Below, piece after piece: positions 50,912-61,592 of a stretch of DNA of 64,000 nucleotides (position 1 is the first letter of the stretch; the number at the start of each line of letters is the position of its first letter). The notes under the pieces were generated by a model. That model was not told where the DNA came from and did not search any database. It worked only from the letters and a program-made list of their open reading frames with translations. This DNA comes from Cupidesulfovibrio sp000226255 (GTDB lineage: Bacteria > Desulfobacterota > Desulfovibrionia > Desulfovibrionales > Desulfovibrionaceae): the NCBI RefSeq assembly GCF_003402415.2, contig NZ_AP036014.1, forward strand, positions 4,068,522 through 4,132,521. Reading direction: 5' to 3'. A program made the position numbers and the translations under genes.

Positions 50912-52009
50912 TCAGGCCAGCACCTCGCCAAGACCGCCGCACACCGCCGTCAGTTCGTCGGTCCCCACGGCAAAGGACAGCGCGGCGGCAAGGTCGAAGG
51001 GGGGCGCGGCGACAAGGTCGGTGGGCAGCGGGGCATGCCCCAGCTCCGCCAGGTCCGCGCACAGGGCCGAGCACAGTTGCGGCCACGGGGCCAGGAAGGC
51101 CGCCGCCGCATGGCGCAGGGCGCCGGTGGCCCCCGCCGCCCCGTGCGCGCCGGCCGCGCCTGGCCGCGCGGCCGCGTGGGCCACGGTGTCGAACAGGGCG
51201 TGCAGGGCGTAGAGCAGGTCGAAATAGAGCAGGCGCGGGTCTGACGCGCGCGAGCGCAGCATGCGTTCGCGCAGCGAGTACAGCACCACGTTCAGCACCT
51301 CGTCCAGCGGGCGACCCTCGTCCAGCGCGGCCTTCATGTGGTGGCCCTGCCAGCGCCAGCCCCGGCGCACCATCTGCAACCGGCCGATGCGCCGCACCTC
51401 GAAGGCCTCCACCCCGTCCACGGCCCACAGCAGGTAGCCGTTCTCGCGCAGGCGGCGCGAAAGGTAGGCGTCCTGCCCGAAGCGTTCCGCGTAGCCGGAA
51501 AAACCGCCCACGGCCTCGAAGGCGTCGCGCCGGGCAAGCCACGCCCCGCCGGGCAGGAACGGCACGGAGCCGGACGCCCCCCGGTTGAGGGTGTAGGTAA
51601 GCTCCAGGTAGCGCGAGAGCAGGTCATCGCCGGTGCGGGGGCGGATGGCCGTGCCCGCCATGCCCACGCCGGGGCGGGCCGCTGCGGGCAGGCACACCGC
51701 CAGCCAGTGCGCGGGAAAACGGATGTCCGCATCCACCGAAAGGATGAACCGGGTGGTGGCGCGCGCCGCGCCCAGCGCGCGGGCGTGGGTGTTGCCCCGG
51801 TTTTCCGGCACGCGCACCACCTCGATGGGGGGCAGGCGCTCGGCCACCTCGCCGGGCAGGTCGGGCGTGAAGGGTTCCGTCGAGCCGTCGTCGATGACCA
51901 CGATGGCCGAGGGCATGGCCGTCCATCCGGTGACGGACGACAGCAGGCCGCGAACCAGTTCGTGGTCGTCGTAGGTGTAGGTGACCAGGGTGACGGATAC
52001 CGCGCGCAT
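50912..52009 (-). CDS. Glycosyltransferase family 2 protein
   Basis: 365 residues from 52009. GT-A fold: SVTLVTYTYDDHELVRGLL, IVVIDDGSTEPFTPDL, VPENRGNTHARALGAARA, the metal-binding SVDADIRFP (DxD-type) and a GGFSGYAERFGQDAYLSRRL segment with the ED-type acceptor motif. A C-terminal ~140 residues (Ala-rich helices) of unknown role. Product (cell-surface polysaccharide or protein glycan) unknown. Confidence 0.87.
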   Translation of the reverse strand: MRAVSVTLVTYTYDDHELVRGLLSSVTGWTAMPSAIVVIDDGSTEPFTPDLPGEVAERLPPIEVVRVPENRGNTHARALGAARATTRFILSVDADIRFPAHWLAVCLPAAARPGVGMAGTAIRPRTGDDLLSRYLELTYTLNRGASGSVPFLPGGAWLARRDAFEAVGGFSGYAERFGQDAYLSRRLRENGYLLWAVDGVEAFEVRRIGRLQMVRRGWRWQGHHMKAALDEGRPLDEVLNVVLYSLRERMLRSRASDPRLLYFDLLYALHALFDTVAHAAARPGAAGAHGAAGATGALRHAAAAFLAPWPQLCSALCADLAELGHAPLPTDLVAAPPFDLAAALSFAVGTDELTAVCGGLGEVLA

Positions 52010-52402
52010 GGATGCCTCGTTGCGGGCGTTTTCCCGGTGTACGGGCCGCACGGCCGGGCGGGCCGCGCTGACGACAGGCCCGGCGTGTGGGCCGGGCTGG
52101 GCTACCGTGCCGCCGCGCCCTGCGCGTGCGATAAACGGTGCAACTGTATGTATTGAAGCAAATGCGGCCGTTTCCGCAAGCGGAAACCACGCCGACGGGG
52201 GAAATACGCACCCCGCCGGGGCAAGGCGCGCACGGGCCGGGGCGCGCCCCGCCCGCCAAACCGCAATGCGCTTGTGCTGACGACACGGCGCCGCCGCCCG
52301 GCTGGACAGCGCCGCGCGCAGGGCGCTAGGGTGCATGCTGCGGAGCGTGCCGGGCCTGCCGCCGCCCGACGCACGCGCTGCTCCGCCCACAGGAGGTCGC
52401 CC
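52010..52402. other. Divergent intergenic region, glycosyltransferase / fumC
   Basis: 393 bp. Contains a small AT-rich patch around 52130-52170 where minus-strand promoter elements could lie, but no good match; the AGGAGG of fumC at ~52391 is clear. Confidence 0.5.
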
Positions 52403-54007
<1,605 letters not shown>

Positions 54008-54427
54008 CCGCCAACGGACGAAGGACTCCGGGTGTGCCGCACCCCGACCCGTGAAAGCGCACACTCCCGCGCATCTTGCGCGCTTGTCCGCATCCGGGCA
54101 TAAGCCCGCCATAGCCCCTCGCAGGGTCCGGCCCGGCAGCCGGACCACGCGGCCCTTCAGGGAGCGGACCGCCAACCCGCCATCCCCGGCCGCGCCACGC
54201 CACATCGCATCGTCGTTTCACCGGTACAGGTTCGCCGCCCGCACCGCCGCGCCCATCCCGCATCCATTCGGAGCAGGGGGCAGGCGGGCATTCCTTGCGT
54301 CGGCGTTCCGCCATGGTGCGCGCCAGCACGCCGCCTTGCCCGCCACACCGGCGTCCGCAAGGTCCGGCACGCGGCGCACCCCGGCACGCCCGATGCGCCC
54401 ACCCCATCCGCAGCAACGAGGAAGACA
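54008..54427. other. Gap fumC-satP; nothing recognised
   Basis: 420 bp of GC-rich sequence. No hairpin with a T-run or clear -35/-10 was found. Confidence 0.5.
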
Positions 54428-54979
54428 ATGGAGACCAAACTGGCCAACCCGGCCCCGCTCGGGCTCATGGGCTTCGGGATGACCACCATCCTGCTGAACA
54501 TCCACAACGCGGGCTTCTTTCCCATCAGCTCGATGATCCTCGCCATGGGCATCTTCTACGGCGGCATCGCGCAGGTCATCGCGGGCATCATGGAGTTCAA
54601 GAAGGGCAACACCTTCGGCACCACCGCCTTCACCTCGTACGGCCTGTTCTGGCTGACCCTGGTGGCGCTGATCGTCATGCCCAAGCTGGGCTGGGCCGAA
54701 GCCACCCCGCACGCCTACATGGGCTTCTACCTGGCCATGTGGGGGCTGTTCACCTTTTTCATGTTCCTGGGCACCCTGAAGGGCAAGACCACGCTGAAGT
54801 TCATCTTCCTGTCGCTGACCGTGCTGTTCGCGCTGCTGGCCATCCGCGACTTCACCGGCAGCGAACTGATCGGCACCATTGCCGGGTGGGAAGGCATCGT
54901 GTGCGGCGCAAGCGCGTGTTACCTGGCCATGGCCGAGGTGCTGCACGAGCAGTACGGGAAGGTTGTGTTGCCGTACTAG
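54428..54979 (+). CDS. satP: Acetate/succinate transporter, GPR1/FUN34/YaaH family
   Basis: 183 residues, six predicted membrane helices in the inner membrane. The family signature near the start (NPAPLGLMGFGMTTILLNIHN) and the second-helix YGGIAQVIAGIMEFKKGNTFG are intact. In a sulfate reducer it would move acetate, an end-product of incomplete oxidation. GAGGAAG upstream of 54428. Followed by the repeat island. Confidence 0.92.
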   Translation: METKLANPAPLGLMGFGMTTILLNIHNAGFFPISSMILAMGIFYGGIAQVIAGIMEFKKGNTFGTTAFTSYGLFWLTLVALIVMPKLGWAEATPHAYMGFYLAMWGLFTFFMFLGTLKGKTTLKFIFLSLTVLFALLAIRDFTGSELIGTIAGWEGIVCGASACYLAMAEVLHEQYGKVVLPY

Positions 54980-55170
54980 GCGGGATATCGCGCTGGTGAG
55001 TCCGGCTTCTACGCAGACACGCCAGCCCTGTTGACCACGCACGGTTTCGTTATGCCTCCGGCGGGGAATGGAAGGGGTTGTGCCCTGAAGGACACGGCCT
55101 CTACGAAGACACTCCCGCGTGATTGATCCCCGTCGATGGGATAGTGCGCGATTGCACCCGGCTTCTACGA

Positions 55171-55345
55171 AGACACTCCCGCGCGATTGAGAACCCTCGA
55201 TTTCGTTATGCCTCCGGCGGGCAGGGGGCCGTGTAACGACGGCCCCCTGCACCCCCGCGTTCCGGTGGCTCCGCCCCCTGGACCCCCGACGTATCCTGCA
55301 CCGCATTCCTTGCCGGGCAGCTTCCCTCGGCCAAAGCGCCTTCGG
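55171..55345 (-). repeat. Structured element, copy I (inverted)
   Basis: Stem GCAGGGGGCCGT (55221-55232) / ACGGCCCCCTGC (55239-55250) with loop GTAACG, which is CGTTAC on the element's own strand. The element's fixed TAACG is at 55204-55208 on the minus strand. Confidence 0.75.
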
Positions 55346-55409
55346 GCGATCTGCCCGGCGGAATGCGATGTGCGCCAATCTCCCGCCAACATAACCGCAC
55401 TTAGAGTGC

Positions 55410-55832
55410 CCTAACCCCCGCTCCCGTTGCGACGCATGTGCCGCCGTCAAAGCCCGGCGTCACACGCTTCTTCGCACGTCGCATTTCCGTTGAACGGCCT
55501 GAACTCCGCGACAGCGCTGCCGGTATTGGAACCAATTGGAGTGGAAAGCCCAATGCTCTCATGGATACTGTTTGCTTCACGGGGGCGCGGATAACTTGCG
55601 CGCGGCGATACGCAGCCGCAGCCGAGGTCTTGCGAGGCGGAAGCTTCGGCGTCGCGGATGCGCGCCGCAGACAACGGGGGGATGGAGGCAACCTTGCCCG
55701 ACCAAGCCGACGAGAGCACCGCACCAAAACGGATTAACACGTCCACGTTCAAAGGAATCGTAGCGTGCGAAGAAGCGTGTGCCGCCGGGCTTTGACGGCG
55801 GCACATGCGTCGCAACGGGGGCGGGGGTTAGG
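55410..55832. mobile_element. MITE-like unit with 69-bp terminal inverted repeats
   Basis: Left arm 55410-55478 and right arm 55764-55832 are inverted copies identical at 67 of 69 positions (beginning CCTAACCCCCGC). The 285-bp centre has no ORF of note. No clear target-site duplication at the outer ends. Could also be an inverted duplication of an ordinary repeat. Confidence 0.55.
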
Positions 55833-55877
55833 TCACCCGAGTGTTGGAGGATCTGCGGAGCATTGCGCACATACGCA

Positions 55878-56139
55878 TTCCCGCCGCCAGATCGCCCGAA
55901 GGCGCACAGCGCCGCAGGGAAGCTGCCGCCGAAGGGACGCCGCGCATGAAAACCTCGGGGGCCTGGACTTCAGCCGTTAGGCGAGCGCGAAGCGCGAGTC
56001 TTACGGATGAAGATAGCAGCGCTGGCAGAGCCCCCGGAACGCGGGGGTGCAGGGGGTGTTCGTTACAACACCCCCTGCCCGCCGGAGGCATAACGAAATC
56101 GGGCGTAATCAACAGCGCACTACTGTCTTCGTAGAGGCC
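55878..56139 (+). repeat. Structured element, copy II, interrupted by a REP
   Basis: Stem GCAGGGGGTGTT (56049-56060), loop CGTTAC, AACACCCCCTGC (56067-56078), then GCCGGAGGCATAACGA with TAACG at 56091-56095, ending CTGTCTTCGTAGAGGCC. Two stem pairs are changed relative to copies I and III, each compensated on the other arm. Confidence 0.75.
55970..56024 (+). repeat. REP-like palindrome R7, inside structured element copy II
   Basis: CAGCCGTTAGGCGAG .. CTTACGGATGAAGAT, placed where copy III has a GGGGGGC/GCCCCCC hairpin. Confidence 0.65.
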
Positions 56140-56197
56140 GGGCGCAATCGCGCGCTATCCCTTGGCGTGGCGATACGCGCCCGCAAACGACGTGGGG

Positions 56198-56325
56198 ATG
56201 GAGGCAACTTTGCCCGACCAAGCTGACGAGAGCCCCGCGTACATACGCATTCCCGCCGCCAGATCGCCCGAAGGCGCACAGCGCCGCAGGGAAGCTGGCG
56301 GCGTAAGGAATGCGGTGCAGGATAC
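56198..56325 (+). repeat. Partial repeats of the island
   Basis: 56198-56234 repeats 55681-55717 (ATGGAGGCAAC.TTGCCCGACC is shared); 56243-56325 repeats the 5' part of the structured element (CGCATTCCCGCCGCCAGATC). Confidence 0.65.
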
Positions 56326-56382
56326 GTGCGGGTAAAGGCACCCGTGTGCCATAGAGGCTACGGGAGATTCGTGCGCATTGGC

Positions 56383-56594
56383 GTCACCGGCGGCAGATCA
56401 CCCGAAGGCGCTTTGCGCCGGAGGGAAGCTGCCGCCGAAGGGACGCAGCGCATGAAAACCTGGGGGGACCAGGGGGGCAGCGCCCCCCGGAACGCGGGGG
56501 TCCAGGGGGCCGTCGTTACACGGCCCCCTGCCCGCCGGAGGCATAACGAGATCGAGCGTGGTCAAAAGGGCACGACTGTCTACGTAGAAGCCGT
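56383..56594 (+). repeat. Structured element, copy III
   Basis: Uninterrupted form. Stem CAGGGGGCCGT (56503-56513), loop CGTTAC (56514-56519), ACGGCCCCCTG (56520-56530), then CCCGCCGGAGGCATAACGA with TAACG at 56544-56548; ends CTGTCTACGTAGAAGCC. Ends 30 bases before the AhpF-like stop. Confidence 0.75.
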
Positions 56595-56623
56595 ATCAAT
56601 GAGGACACACGCCCATCCCCCTC

Positions 56624-58477
56624 CTACGCCCCCTTCTTCTTCCAGTACGGATTCTGGGTATCCTCGAACGCGGCCAGCGCCGCCGTGGCCCCGCTGCCCA
56701 CGGCGGTGACGATCTGGCGCACGCCGCCGGTCACGTCGCCCGCGGCGTAAATGCGCGGGATGTTGGTGCGCATGTGGCGGTCCACCTTGATGGAGCCGTC
56801 CTTTTCCAGCACCACGCCAAGCTCGGCCGCCTGTTCGGAATTGGGGATGTGCCCGATGGCCACGAACACCCCGTCGAAGGGAAGCTCGCTGACCTCGCCG
56901 GTCTTCACGTTGCGCACGCGGATGCCGCGCACCACGCCGGCGTCCGCCTCTGCCGGGGCGGTTCCGGCGGCCTTAGCCTCCTTGCCGTCCCCCCCCGCGC
57001 CTTCCACAGGGGCCACGGTGTCGCCCAGCACCTCTTCCACCACGGTATCCCAGATCACCGCAATGCCTTCCCGCGCCAGCGAATCCTGCAGGGCCTTCTC
57101 GGCCCGGAAGCTGTCGCGGCGGTGGATGACGGTTACCTCCGCGCCCAGGTTCTTCAGGTGCAGGGCGTCGGTAAGGGCGGAATTGCCCCCGCCGATCATG
57201 GCCACCCGCTTGCCCCGGTACATGAACCCGTCGCACGAGGCGCAGTACGACACGCCCCGGCCGTAGAAACGGGCCTCGCCCGGCGCGTCCAGCTTGCGCC
57301 ACTGCGCGCCGGTGGCGAACACCAGCGCCTTGCACAGGTACACGGCGCGGTTGGTGTACACCTCCAGAAACTTGCCGATCTTGATCTCGTGCACGGCCTC
57401 GTTCTCGCGCACGGTGGCGTACTGCCGGGCATGGGCGGAAAGCACCTCCACCAGCTTCAGCCCGGCGATGTCGGTGAAGCCGGGGTAGTTCTCCACCACC
57501 GGGGTCACGGTCACCTGGCCGCCCACCACGGCCTTGTCCAGCACCACGGTCTTCATGCCGCTGCGCTCGGCGTAGATGGCTGCGGAAAGGCCCGCCGGGC
57601 CCGCGCCCAGCACCACCATGTCGGTTTCCACCACGTCCAGCCCCTCGGGGTCCATGCCGTGAGCGCCGTGAGCCCCGTGAGCATGGTCATGCCCTTCGTG
57701 GCCGGGCTCCATGCCATGTTCGCGCATCAGTTCTTCCGCGTTCTTCAGGGTAACCAGTTCCAGTACAAAGCGCTCTTCCGGCATCAGGCCGATGGCCTTG
57801 TGCGTGGCGTCGTACTGGGTGTGCGGCACGGAACCCACGCCGAACTTTTTGGACAGGTCGGGGAATTCGTCGGAATTGACGCATTCCGCTTCCACCAGGC
57901 CGGGCCGCTCGATGGCGCACTTTGCCGCGTGCATGAACTGGCCGGGGCAGTACGGGCACCCCGGAGAAGAAAACACCCGGGGCCTGCGCGGCTCCTTCAA
58001 CTCGGACAGGATGCGGCGCGAGGTTTCCGTAAGGCCCGACTGGCGCAGGGACACCAGAAAGATCGATTCCACCAGCGCCCGGCCTTCCTCGCCCAACGGC
58101 GCGCCGGTGAAGCGGATGCGGTAGTCCAGGGCCGGGTCCGTCTCGCCCGTGCCCACGAACATGGTGGGCGACAGGGTCACGCCGCGGCGCTTCGCTTCCT
58201 CGGAATCCAGCGCATGGTGGTTCATGGAAATCTTGTCCACGATGAGCGATATGTCCTCGGCGAAGCGCAGCGTGTAGCCGTTGAAGGCGTTCTTTGCGTC
58301 GCCGTCGGTGAACACGTCGAGCACCACGGGGTTCGGCAGCTTGGCGAACAACTGGGCCAACTGCTTGCGCCCGTCCTCGGGGATGAACCAGTCGCGGTCG
58401 GCTGCGGCCTTGCCGGAAGAACCAGAGGGGCCAGACGAGCCAGACGAATTGGATGAGCTGGATACGCTGAGTTTCAT
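56624..58477 (-). CDS. AhpF-like flavin disulfide reductase (thioredoxin-fold domains fused to thioredoxin reductase)
   Basis: 617 residues from 58477 (AAGGAG upstream). After a Ser-rich start come two thioredoxin folds (residues ~25-255); only the second has a redox pair, CPYC 174-177, as in AhpF. A linker rich in His (HGMEPGHEGHDHAHGAHGAH, 255-273) leads to an FAD/NAD(P)H reductase domain with GAGPAG (291-296), the active CASC (412-415) and a second GGGNSA nucleotide motif. Passes electrons from NAD(P)H to a peroxiredoxin or other disulfide protein. No ahpC is adjacent. The His-rich linker is unusual and may bind metal. Confidence 0.9.
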   Translation of the reverse strand: MKLSVSSSSNSSGSSGPSGSSGKAAADRDWFIPEDGRKQLAQLFAKLPNPVVLDVFTDGDAKNAFNGYTLRFAEDISLIVDKISMNHHALDSEEAKRRGVTLSPTMFVGTGETDPALDYRIRFTGAPLGEEGRALVESIFLVSLRQSGLTETSRRILSELKEPRRPRVFSSPGCPYCPGQFMHAAKCAIERPGLVEAECVNSDEFPDLSKKFGVGSVPHTQYDATHKAIGLMPEERFVLELVTLKNAEELMREHGMEPGHEGHDHAHGAHGAHGMDPEGLDVVETDMVVLGAGPAGLSAAIYAERSGMKTVVLDKAVVGGQVTVTPVVENYPGFTDIAGLKLVEVLSAHARQYATVRENEAVHEIKIGKFLEVYTNRAVYLCKALVFATGAQWRKLDAPGEARFYGRGVSYCASCDGFMYRGKRVAMIGGGNSALTDALHLKNLGAEVTVIHRRDSFRAEKALQDSLAREGIAVIWDTVVEEVLGDTVAPVEGAGGDGKEAKAAGTAPAEADAGVVRGIRVRNVKTGEVSELPFDGVFVAIGHIPNSEQAAELGVVLEKDGSIKVDRHMRTNIPRIYAAGDVTGGVRQIVTAVGSGATAALAAFEDTQNPYWKKKGA

Positions 58478-58851
58478 GGGGAACTCCTTTGGGTGCTGCG
58501 TTGCGGGGCGTGGGCTGCCGGAGAGGGACAAAGGTCCGCCGCATGCCGGGCGGCGGCGGCACGAAGCGCGGGGCGCGATGCCCGGCCGCGAAAGAAAGGG
58601 AAAACAACCCGCCACGCCGGGTGCTGCCGACACCATACCATGGTGTAGCCATGCGGAACAACACAGGCAAGTGAGACGCCGCAACGCGGTCGCGCGCCGC
58701 TGCCTGCGTATGGCGGGCCCGCGCCGTGCATGCTGCCCATCCTGCGCCCATTCCGGCGCGCCGGACAGCCCCTTTGGCGCACCCGCCAGCCCTTGCGTTT
58801 CGCGCCGCTTCCCGGCAAAGAGGGGGCAACATTTCCCGTCAGGAGACACCC
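58478..58851. other. Divergent intergenic region with a palindrome
   Basis: 374 bp between the AhpF-like and ppiB genes; only the promoter/palindrome at 58630-58661 and the AGGAG of ppiB are clear. Confidence 0.5.
58630..58661 (-). promoter_or_regulatory. Candidate promoter and operator of the AhpF-like gene
   Basis: Perfect palindrome ACACCAT-acc-ATGGTGT (58630-58646). On the minus strand TTGTTC (58656-58661), 18-base spacer and TATGGT (58632-58637) place the -10 inside the palindrome. A redox-sensing repressor is an attractive but unproven candidate. Confidence 0.4.
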
Positions 58852-59358
58852 ATGAGCAATCCCGTCATTCTGCTGGAAACCTCTTCCGGCGATATCCTCA
58901 TCGAACTCGACGCCGAAAAGGCCCCCGCCACCGTCGCCAACTTCCTCGGCTACGTGGATTCGGGCTTCTACAAGAACACCATCTTCCACCGGGTCATCAA
59001 GGACTTCATGATCCAGGGCGGCGGCCTTTCCGTGCGCATGGAAGAAAAGCCCACCAACGCCCCGGTGCGCAACGAGGCCAATAACGGCCTCAAGAACCTG
59101 CGCGGCACCATCGCCATGGCCCGCACCGCCGACCCGCACAGCGCCGCGGCCCAGTTCTTCATCAACACCGTGGACAACGCGGACCTCGACCACACCGAGG
59201 AAACGGACGAAGGCTGGGGCTACTGCGTGTTCGGCCAGGTCATCGAGGGCATGGACACGGTGGACAAGATCCAGAAGCTGAAGACCAAGCCCCAGGGCAT
59301 CCACACCGACGCCCCGGCGGACATGGTGGTCATCACCGGCGTGAGCCGCTTCGAATAG
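58852..59358 (+). CDS. ppiB: Peptidyl-prolyl cis-trans isomerase (cyclophilin)
   Basis: 168 residues from 58852 (AGGAG upstream), no signal peptide, so cytoplasmic. Seen: TVANFLGYVDSGFYKNTIFHRVIKDFM (cut here as FYKNTIFHRVIKDFM) with the catalytic Arg, MARTADPHSAAAQFFIN and YCVFGQVIEGMDTVDKI. Single gene with its own terminator. Confidence 0.95.
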   Translation: MSNPVILLETSSGDILIELDAEKAPATVANFLGYVDSGFYKNTIFHRVIKDFMIQGGGLSVRMEEKPTNAPVRNEANNGLKNLRGTIAMARTADPHSAAAQFFINTVDNADLDHTEETDEGWGYCVFGQVIEGMDTVDKIQKLKTKPQGIHTDAPADMVVITGVSRFE

Positions 59359-59390
59359 CCGCGCCGCGCATACGCGCCGCACGCATCCGC

Positions 59391-59425
59391 AAGGGAGGGA
59401 ACGCCACGGGCGTTTCCTCCCTTTT
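59391..59425 (+). terminator. ppiB terminator
   Basis: AAGGGAGGGAACGCC and GGCGTTTCCTCCCTT, 15 pairs with one G-U, followed by TT. Confidence 0.8.
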
Positions 59426-59552
59426 CAATTTCAGGGCGGCAGCGCCGAAGGGGCAGTGCAGGGAACGGCTTGCGGCTTTGACAGTCTTGCCGGGCTGCGG
59501 CACCATGGGGGCAGACTGCGAAAACTCCGTCCGCCATCCGCAAGGACCCCCC

Positions 59553-61316
59553 ATGGTCGCACACGCTGTTCCCCCCCACGCCACGCCCCATCCTGACATC
59601 GCGGCGGCATCGCCCGGCAACGCCGGGGGCGGTCTGCCCGATCCGGAACTTGCCGACGCCGCGCATCCTTCCCCATCCCGCGTGCGGGGCACCGTGCTCG
59701 TAACCGGGGCCACGGGCTACGTGGGCGGCCGTCTGGCCCCGCTGCTGCTGGAACGCGGATGGAACGTGCGCGCGCTGGCCCGCAACCCGGCCAAGCTGGC
59801 GGGGCGTCCGTGGGCGGCCCATCCCCGGTGCACCATCGTGCCCGGCGACGTGCTGGACGAGGCATCCCTGCGCGAGGCCATGCGCGGGTGCGACGCCGTG
59901 TTCTACCTGGTGCACTCCATGAACCCCGCCGTTGCCGCCTTTGCCGATGCCGACCGCAAGGCGGCCTACTGCATGGTGCGGACCCTGCAGGCACTTCGCG
60001 GGACGCAGACTGCCCTGCCGCGGGTCATCTACCTCAGCGGCCTGCTGCCCCCGGAAACGGATGCGGGCGGGCACGGGGCCAGCCGTGTGTCCGAGCACCT
60101 GCGCTCGCGCGCCGAAGTGGGCGAGATCCTGGCCCTGTCCGACGCGCCGCTCACGGTGCTGCGCGCGGCGCAGATCATCGGCTCCGGCAGCGCCTCGTTC
60201 GAGATCATCCGCTATCTGGTGGACCGCCTGCCGGTGATGATCACCCCGCGCTGGGTCCACATGCAGTGCCAGCCCATAGCCATCAGCAACGTGCTGGAAT
60301 ACCTGGCGGGCTGCCTCGACCACCCCGAAACGGCGGGGCAAGCCTACGACATCGGCGGGCCAGACGTGCTGAGCTACCGGGAACTGTTCGACATCTACGC
60401 CCGCGAAGCGGGCCTGCGCCGACGGCTGATCATCCCCGTGCCGTTACTGACGCCGGAACTCTCGGCCCACTGGCTGCATCTGGTCACCCCGGTGCCTGTG
60501 GCGCTGGCCCGGCCGCTCATCCACGGGCTGCGCCAGCGCGTGGTGTGCGGCGAAACGCGCATCCGCGACATCATCCCGCAGGACCTGCTGCCCTGCGCAG
60601 AGGCCATCCGCCGCGCCCTGGACCGGCTGCGCACCCATGCCGTGCCCACCCGCTGGGCCGATGCGGGCAGCCCCGCCGTGCCCGAATGGGTGGCCTGCGG
60701 CGATGCGGACTACGCGGGCGGCCATCTGCTGGGGGATGGATGGGGAGTGCGTTTGGCGGCCACGCCCGATGACGTGTGGAAGCCCGTGGAACGCATCGGC
60801 GGCGATACCGGCTGGTATCAGGACGACGCCCTGTGGCGGCTGCGCGGCCTGGTGGACACCCTGGTCGGGGGGCCGGGGCTGCGGCGCGGTCGGCGCGACC
60901 CGGAAACCCTGCGCACCGGCGACGCGCTGGACTTCTGGCGGGTGCTGGACGTGCAGCCCGGCAAGCGCCTGCTGCTGCTGGCCGAAATGAAGGTGCCGGG
61001 CGACGCCCTGCTGGAATTCATGGTGCGTCCGGTTGCCGAAGCGGCGCACGCCCCCGCTGACGGGGCGACATCGGCCGACGGCCCGGCCACGGAACTGTGG
61101 ATGCAGTCATGGTTCCTGCCGCGCGGCCTGGCCGGGCTGGCCTACTGGTATGCCCTGCTTCCCGTGCATGGGCGCATCTTCCGGGGCATGCTGGCGGCCA
61201 TCGCCGCCGCAACGGGCAAGCCGGTGCTGCGCCCCCCCTTCCGCCTGCCCCCGCAACGCAATTTCGCCTGCGCCCTGCCCGGGGCGCCCGCCGCAAAATC
61301 CCCTTCGGCCTCCTGA
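59553..61316 (+). CDS. NAD(P)-binding SDR / DUF2867 fusion protein
   Basis: 587 residues from 59553 (AAGGA upstream; an in-frame TTG at 59478 is less likely). The N-terminal half is an atypical short-chain dehydrogenase (TVLVTGATGYVGGRLAPLLL, FYLVHSM, GLLPPE), as in NmrA/TMR-like proteins. The C-terminal half (from ~370) is DUF2867-like (DVWKPVERIGGDTGWYQDDA, RALDFWRVLDVQP-type GDALDFWRVLDVQPGKRLLL). Function unknown; related proteins are often described as NAD(P)-binding and implicated in redox or lipid metabolism. Monocistronic. Confidence 0.8.
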   Translation: MVAHAVPPHATPHPDIAAASPGNAGGGLPDPELADAAHPSPSRVRGTVLVTGATGYVGGRLAPLLLERGWNVRALARNPAKLAGRPWAAHPRCTIVPGDVLDEASLREAMRGCDAVFYLVHSMNPAVAAFADADRKAAYCMVRTLQALRGTQTALPRVIYLSGLLPPETDAGGHGASRVSEHLRSRAEVGEILALSDAPLTVLRAAQIIGSGSASFEIIRYLVDRLPVMITPRWVHMQCQPIAISNVLEYLAGCLDHPETAGQAYDIGGPDVLSYRELFDIYAREAGLRRRLIIPVPLLTPELSAHWLHLVTPVPVALARPLIHGLRQRVVCGETRIRDIIPQDLLPCAEAIRRALDRLRTHAVPTRWADAGSPAVPEWVACGDADYAGGHLLGDGWGVRLAATPDDVWKPVERIGGDTGWYQDDALWRLRGLVDTLVGGPGLRRGRRDPETLRTGDALDFWRVLDVQPGKRLLLLAEMKVPGDALLEFMVRPVAEAAHAPADGATSADGPATELWMQSWFLPRGLAGLAYWYALLPVHGRIFRGMLAAIAAATGKPVLRPPFRLPPQRNFACALPGAPAAKSPSAS

Positions 61317-61576
61317 ATTCCCCCCGACCCGGCAAGGCCGCTGGGCCTGCACGCTGGCGGGCCAGCAGCCCCACGTGCCGGATCCCCGGCCGCAGCCATG
61401 CCTTCCCTTGCCCGATGTTCGCAAAATACGTCCATTATTCCGGTGTGGTGACATACTTGCGCACACAGCATGTCACCATTCGCCCTGGCACTGGCCAAGC
61501 GCGGCATCGCCCCCCATGCCATCGTCAATGGTGATAACCACCTGCTGCGTTCATAATTTATCGTTTCTTTACAGCA

Positions 61577-61592
61577 TGTTTCACGCGAAACG
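61577..61592. other. parS site 4
   Basis: TGTTTCACGCGAAACG: 14/16 to consensus. 39 kb from parA, in an intergenic space. Confidence 0.75.

Larger units (their letters stand above)
54980..56620. other. Gene-free repeat island
   Basis: 1.64 kb with no supported gene. It is a mosaic of three copies of a ~200-bp structured element (one inverted), further partial copies, one REP and a 423-bp MITE-like unit. The 5' end (54990-55170) is a degenerate, internally repeated piece of the same element (GCTTCTACGAAGACACTCCC seen at 55162-55181, and variants). Short ORFs in all frames are not protein-like. Confidence 0.8.

Noticed and set aside
54204..54219. Possible parS (GTTTCACCGGTACAGG)
   Set aside because: Right half does not match the palindrome.
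55438..55763. Small ORFs in the repeat island
   Set aside because: They cross inverted repeats and have no protein-like composition or ribosome-binding site.
59478..59506. Promoter TTGACA before the SDR/DUF2867 gene
   Set aside because: Perfect -35 but the -10 (CACCAT) matches at only three of six positions; the site also overlaps an in-frame TTG.
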